Assembly (NCBI GenBank): GCA_024400895.1
Contig: JAKSMA010000017.1
Span: forward strand, 1 to 18,969
DNA from: Muribaculaceae bacterium
Lineage (GTDB): Bacteria > Bacteroidota > Bacteroidia > Bacteroidales > Muribaculaceae
Reading direction: 5' to 3'
DNA length: 18,969 nt
A program made the translations under genes and the position numbers. The notes under the pieces were generated by a model that worked only from the letters and a program-made list of their open reading frames with translations, did no database searches and had not been told where the DNA came from. This document shows positions 15,613-18,969 of this stretch, in pieces; position 1 is the first letter of the stretch; each line of letters opens with the position of its first letter.

Positions 15613-16647
15613 ATGGAAATAACAGTTGCTCAACTGGCAGCTATGGTCCACGGTACAGTGGACGGAGATGGCTCAGTTCGCATTAACAACTACTCAAAAA
15701 TTGAAGAAGCCACAGAAGGCTGCCTGACCTTTTTGGCTAATGTTAAATACACACATTACATCTACACGACAAATGCATCAGCAGTTCTTGTGAGAAATGA
15801 TTTCCAACCTGAGCAGCCTATCAAGGCAGCCCTCATTAGAGTTGAAGACCCTTACAAGACACTTGCCGACTTGCTCAATATGGTCAGCGCACAAACGCCA
15901 GAAAAGAAAGGCATCGAACAGCCAAGCTTCATCAGCGAGGGTGTTGAAATTCCGGAAGATGCTTATGTGGGTGCATTCGCCTATATCGGCAACGGAGTTA
16001 AGATGGGAAAAGGCGTTAAAATTTATCCACAAGTATATGTTGGCTATAATGTCACCCTTGGCGACAATGTAATCCTTTATCCTGGTGTAAAGGTTTATCA
16101 TGGTTGCAAAATTGGCAATCGCTGCATTGTCCAGGGTGGTGCCACTATCGGCGGCGACGGTTTTGGATTTGCGCCAAAAGAAGACGGCACATACGAAAAG
16201 ATTTCTCAAATCGGCATTGTCATCCTTGAGGACGATGTTGAAATCGGTGCCAACACCACTATCGACCGTGCGACAATGGGAGCCACAGTCATCAAACAAG
16301 GGGCAAAGCTCGACAATCTCATTCAAATAGGCCACAATGTGGAGATTGGCGAATCCACAGTGATGGCTGCTCAAGTTGGTGTGGCAGGTTCCACAAAAAT
16401 CGGCAAATATAATATGGTTGGCGGCCAAGTAGGATTCGCCGGGCACATCACTGTTGGCGACAACAATGGTTTCGGCGCACAATCCGGTGTACCTAACAGC
16501 GTAGGCTCTAAGCAACGAGTTCTTGGCGCACCAGCTATTAATGCACTTGAATTTGCTCGTCAGCAAGTTTACCTCAAACGTTTAGCATCATTGTTTGCCG
16601 ATGTTAACCAATTGAAAAAAGATATTCAAGCTATCAAAAAAGACTAA
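15613..16647 (+). CDS. lpxD: UDP-3-O-(3-hydroxyacyl)glucosamine N-acyltransferase LpxD
   Basis: LpxD transfers a 3-hydroxyacyl chain from acyl carrier protein to the 2-amino group of UDP-3-O-acylglucosamine, the third step of lipid A synthesis. The N-terminal uridine-binding domain (about 1-105) contains [17 protein letters not shown]. It is followed by a left-handed beta-helix of hexapeptide repeats (about 107-315), for example [19 protein letters not shown]. The family signature GGDGFGFAP is at 180-188. The catalytic histidine, His239 in E. coli, corresponds to His241 in [12 protein letters not shown]. The C-terminal helix ([19 protein letters not shown]) is typical. The length of 344 residues is normal. 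It is the first gene of the lipid A operon, with lpxC/fabZ 20 bases downstream. Confidence 0.97.
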   Translation: MEITVAQLAAMVHGTVDGDGSVRINNYSKIEEATEGCLTFLANVKYTHYIYTTNASAVLVRNDFQPEQPIKAALIRVEDPYKTLADLLNMVSAQTPEKKGIEQPSFISEGVEIPEDAYVGAFAYIGNGVKMGKGVKIYPQVYVGYNVTLGDNVILYPGVKVYHGCKIGNRCIVQGGATIGGDGFGFAPKEDGTYEKISQIGIVILEDDVEIGANTTIDRATMGATVIKQGAKLDNLIQIGHNVEIGESTVMAAQVGVAGSTKIGKYNMVGGQVGFAGHITVGDNNGFGAQSGVPNSVGSKQRVLGAPAINALEFARQQVYLKRLASLFADVNQLKKDIQAIKKD

Positions 16648-16667
16648 AAAATTCAAGATATAGATTA

Positions 16668-18059
16668 ATGAAACAGCGTACATTAAAAAACGAATTCACA
16701 GTAAGCGGAAAAGGTTTGCACACTGGCGTACAAATTACCGCCACCTTCAAGCCTGCAGAAATCAACACTGGCTACAAGATCAGACGTGTTGATTTGGAAG
16801 GCGCACCAACCATCGACGCTCTTGCTGAAAATGTGACAGAGACCACTCGTGGAACTGTGGTTTCATGCAAAAGCGATAAGACTGTAAAAGTTAGCACCAT
16901 CGAACATGCTTTAGCAGCCCTTTATACAGCTGGCATCGACAACTGTTTAATAGAAGTCAATGCGCCAGAGTTGCCAATTCTCGACGGTAGCGCTATCATT
17001 TATTGCCAAAAAATCGAAGAAGCAGGACTTCAAGAACAAGAAGCTGAAAAGGAATTCTATGTTGTCAAAAAGCGCATTAAAGTTTTTGACCCCGAAACAG
17101 GCTCTTCATTAATCGTTCTTCCCGACGACGAATTGTCGATGGATGTGATGATTGAGTTCAATTCTCCAGTTTTGAGCAACCAGTTTGCATCACTTGAGCA
17201 TGTGAACGATTTCAAAACAGAAATCGCAGCAAGCCGCACATTTGTTTTCGTTCGCGAAATCCTTCCTTTGCTGCAAATGAATCTTATCAAAGGTGGCGAC
17301 CTCGACAATGCTATCGTTATCCACGACACTGAAATGCCCAAGGAAGACCTTGATAAACTTGCCGACTTGATGCATGTTGAACGTAAGCAAGTGAATGAGT
17401 TGGGCTACCTCAACAACAAACCACTTGTGTATAAAAACGAGCCTGCTCGTCATAAGCTTCTTGACCTCCTTGGCGACTTGTCTTTGATTGGACGCCCACT
17501 CAAAGGCCGCATTGTAGCAACAAAGCCAGGTCACACCATCAACACAACATTGGCTAAAAAAATTCGTCAAGAACTTCGTTATCAAAATGTGCAAGCACCC
17601 AGCTACGACCCAAACAAAGAACCAGTGTTCGACATCAACGATATTCGCAGAATGTTGCCACACCGCTTCCCAATGCAGTTGGTCGACAAGGTGATTGAAA
17701 TGGGCAAGAGCCACATCGTAGGTGTAAAAAACATCACCTCTAATGAGCCATTCTTCCAGGGCCACTTCCCACAAGAGCCTGTCATGCCAGTCGTTCTTCA
17801 AGTTGAAGCAATGGCACAAGTGGGCGGTCTGCTCGTGCTTTCTAAAGTGGAAGACCCAGAACGTTACTCCACATATTTCATGAAAATTGACAATGTGAAG
17901 TTCCGTCAAAAGGTTGTACCTGGCGACACACTCGTGTTCCACCTCTCCTTCATCACACCAATCAGAAGAGGCTGTGCAGTAATGAAAGGCTACGCTTTCG
18001 TTGGCGAGAAAATTGTTTCCGAAGCTGAATTTATGGCTCAAGTAATTAAGAACAAATAA
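16668..18059 (+). CDS. lpxC/fabZ: Bifunctional LpxC deacetylase / FabZ dehydratase fusion
   Basis: This 463-residue protein fuses two enzymes. Residues 1 to about 305 are LpxC, the zinc-dependent UDP-3-O-acyl-N-acetylglucosamine deacetylase that commits the cell to lipid A synthesis. The zinc ligands are His80 (STIEHALAALY), His262 and Asp266 (RHKLLDLLGDL), and GHT with His289 also matches. Residues about 318-463 are FabZ, the 3-hydroxyacyl-ACP dehydratase, with LPHRFPMQLVD (330-340), catalytic His366 in FQGHFP and Glu380 in QVEAMAQ. The fusion is a hallmark of Bacteroidota and probably balances lipid A against fatty acid supply. One oddity is VMPVVLQ at 372-378, where Val375 replaces the glycine of the usual PVMPGVL. 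Confidence 0.97.
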   Translation: MKQRTLKNEFTVSGKGLHTGVQITATFKPAEINTGYKIRRVDLEGAPTIDALAENVTETTRGTVVSCKSDKTVKVSTIEHALAALYTAGIDNCLIEVNAPELPILDGSAIIYCQKIEEAGLQEQEAEKEFYVVKKRIKVFDPETGSSLIVLPDDELSMDVMIEFNSPVLSNQFASLEHVNDFKTEIAASRTFVFVREILPLLQMNLIKGGDLDNAIVIHDTEMPKEDLDKLADLMHVERKQVNELGYLNNKPLVYKNEPARHKLLDLLGDLSLIGRPLKGRIVATKPGHTINTTLAKKIRQELRYQNVQAPSYDPNKEPVFDINDIRRMLPHRFPMQLVDKVIEMGKSHIVGVKNITSNEPFFQGHFPQEPVMPVVLQVEAMAQVGGLLVLSKVEDPERYSTYFMKIDNVKFRQKVVPGDTLVFHLSFITPIRRGCAVMKGYAFVGEKIVSEAEFMAQVIKNK

Positions 18060-18076
18060 GAATACAATATTGAAAA

Positions 18077-18853
18077 ATGGAAAAATATCCTTTTACCGTA
18101 ATTGACCCAAGTGCAAAGATTGGAGAAAATGTAAAAATTGGTCCTTTCGTTACCATCGACGGCAATGTTGAAATCGGCGAAGGTACCATCATCGACAGCA
18201 ATGTAACTATCCATTCTGGAGCAAGAATCGGTAAAAACTGCCACATTCACTCTGGCGCAGTGATTAGCGATATCCCTCAGGATCTCAAATTCAAAGGAGA
18301 AGACACTTTGGCAATTATCGGCGACAACACACACATACGCGAATTTGTCACCATCCACCGCGGTACAGCCTCTAAAGGTAAAACAGTGGTAGGCAACAAC
18401 TGCTTGATTATGGCTTACTGCCATGTGGCACACGACTGTGTGCTCCACGATCGCATCATCATGTCAAACGCTGTGCAACTTGCAGGAGAAGTGGTTGTAG
18501 ATGACTGGGCTATTATCGGTGGCGGCACACTCGTGCATCAATTCACCCACATTGGCCCTCATGTAATGATTCAAGGCGGTTCTCAAGTCAATAAAGACAT
18601 TCCTCCTTTTGTCATGATTGGACGTCAGCCAATCTCATACATGGGTATCAATTCTGTAGGTCTCAATCGTCGTGGTTTCACTCCCGAACAAATCGAGACA
18701 ATCAACACAGTGTATCGTGCGATGTATCTTTCCGACCTCAATTTCCGTGACGCCATCGCAAAAATTGAAGCAGAAATCCCAGCATCGGCCGAACGCGACC
18801 TTATTGTCGACTTTGTCAAGAACTCTCCACGCGGCGTAGTTCGCAAGATATAA
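18077..18853 (+). CDS. lpxA: UDP-N-acetylglucosamine acyltransferase LpxA
   Basis: LpxA adds the first 3-hydroxyacyl chain to the 3-position of UDP-GlcNAc. The 258-residue length is normal. The N-terminal part is a hexapeptide-repeat beta-helix (IDPSAKIGENVKIGPFVTI and following). The region DLKFKGEDTLAIIGDNTHIR precedes the active site. The catalytic base His125 of E. coli corresponds to His119 in CHVAHDC (115-121). LAGEVVVDDWAIIGGG (136-151) and LVHQFTHIG follow, and the C-terminal helical domain includes SVGLNRRGFTPEQIETI. It starts 17 bases after lpxC/fabZ and is the third gene of the operon. Acyl-chain length preference cannot be read reliably from the sequence. Confidence 0.97.
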   Translation: MEKYPFTVIDPSAKIGENVKIGPFVTIDGNVEIGEGTIIDSNVTIHSGARIGKNCHIHSGAVISDIPQDLKFKGEDTLAIIGDNTHIREFVTIHRGTASKGKTVVGNNCLIMAYCHVAHDCVLHDRIIMSNAVQLAGEVVVDDWAIIGGGTLVHQFTHIGPHVMIQGGSQVNKDIPPFVMIGRQPISYMGINSVGLNRRGFTPEQIETINTVYRAMYLSDLNFRDAIAKIEAEIPASAERDLIVDFVKNSPRGVVRKI

Positions 18854-18914
18854 TTTATCGACACATTATTTATTATATATTTATAATTTCTCACGTCAAT
18901 AAATTTTAGAAACC

Positions 18915-18969
18915 ATGCAAAGAATAGGATTAATATTAGCTATATTAACATGTGTTCTTACAAGTTGTG
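18915..18969 (+). CDS. Putative lipoprotein, N-terminal 18 residues only
   Basis: An ATG at 18915 opens MQRIGLILAILTCVLTSC and runs off the right edge. The sequence is a short type II signal peptide ending in a lipobox LTSC, in which Cys18 would be lipidated. Nothing more can be said about the mature protein. It lies 61 bases after lpxA on the same strand, with no terminator visible in between, so it may be the fourth gene of the lipid A transcript. The start is supported only by the signal peptide pattern. Confidence 0.6.
   Translation, partial: MQRIGLILAILTCVLTSC

Noticed and set aside
15778..16566. Minus-strand open frame of 262 codons opposite lpxD
   Set aside because: It mirrors the hexapeptide repeats of LpxD on the other strand and has no recognisable domain.
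17190..18041. Minus-strand open frame of 283 codons opposite lpxC-fabZ
   Set aside because: It is a shadow of the strongly conserved LpxC-FabZ sequence; its composition (many His, Cys, Trp) is typical of an antisense frame.
18869..18914. Promoter for the lipoprotein after lpxA
   Set aside because: The region is AT-rich, but no TAnnTTTG with an upstream TTTG at 19-21 bases is present; the nearest match is TAAATTTT.

Overview
The window looks like chromosomal housekeeping DNA from a member of the Bacteroidales (Bacteroidota), plausibly a gut genus related to Bacteroides, Prevotella or Muribaculaceae. Four things suggest this: a fused LpxC-FabZ gene, an unusually long NusB, a DUF4835 gene beside recN, and promoters of the Bacteroidota type (TTTG about 19-20 bases upstream of TAnnTTTG). 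Coding density is high and no intergenic gap exceeds about 265 bases. I see no tRNA, rRNA, CRISPR array, insertion sequence or phage gene.

Layout, minus strand from right to left. Fur-family regulator, purA and a DUF1015 gene form one block (15348 down to 12308) that ends at a hairpin. A secreted metallophosphoesterase with a C-terminal beta-propeller (12219-10396) stands alone. wecB and galE (10274-8062) form a two-gene operon with its own promoter and a clear intrinsic terminator. Directly behind that terminator lies the dnaN promoter. It leads dnaN, a DnaQ-like exonuclease, a broken DUF4835 gene, recN and rlmB (7909-2680). A second strong promoter at 2641-2672 starts nusB, yajC, a ybbR-like gene and coaE (2618 to the left edge, coaE cut off).

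On the plus strand, divergent from fur, is the lipid A operon lpxD, lpxC-fabZ, lpxA (15613-18853), followed by the first 18 codons of a likely lipoprotein. Together the genes cover DNA replication and repair, rRNA methylation and transcription antitermination, CoA synthesis, purine synthesis, nucleotide-sugar epimerisation and the first steps of lipid A synthesis.

No novel multi-gene system is visible. The points most worth checking are the DUF4835 gene, which seems to have lost a conserved internal segment with a frame change; the absence of coaBC from the place where I expect it in related genomes; a Gly-to-Val change in the conserved active-site loop of the FabZ domain; and a Fur-family protein that lacks most of the usual histidine metal-site cluster.
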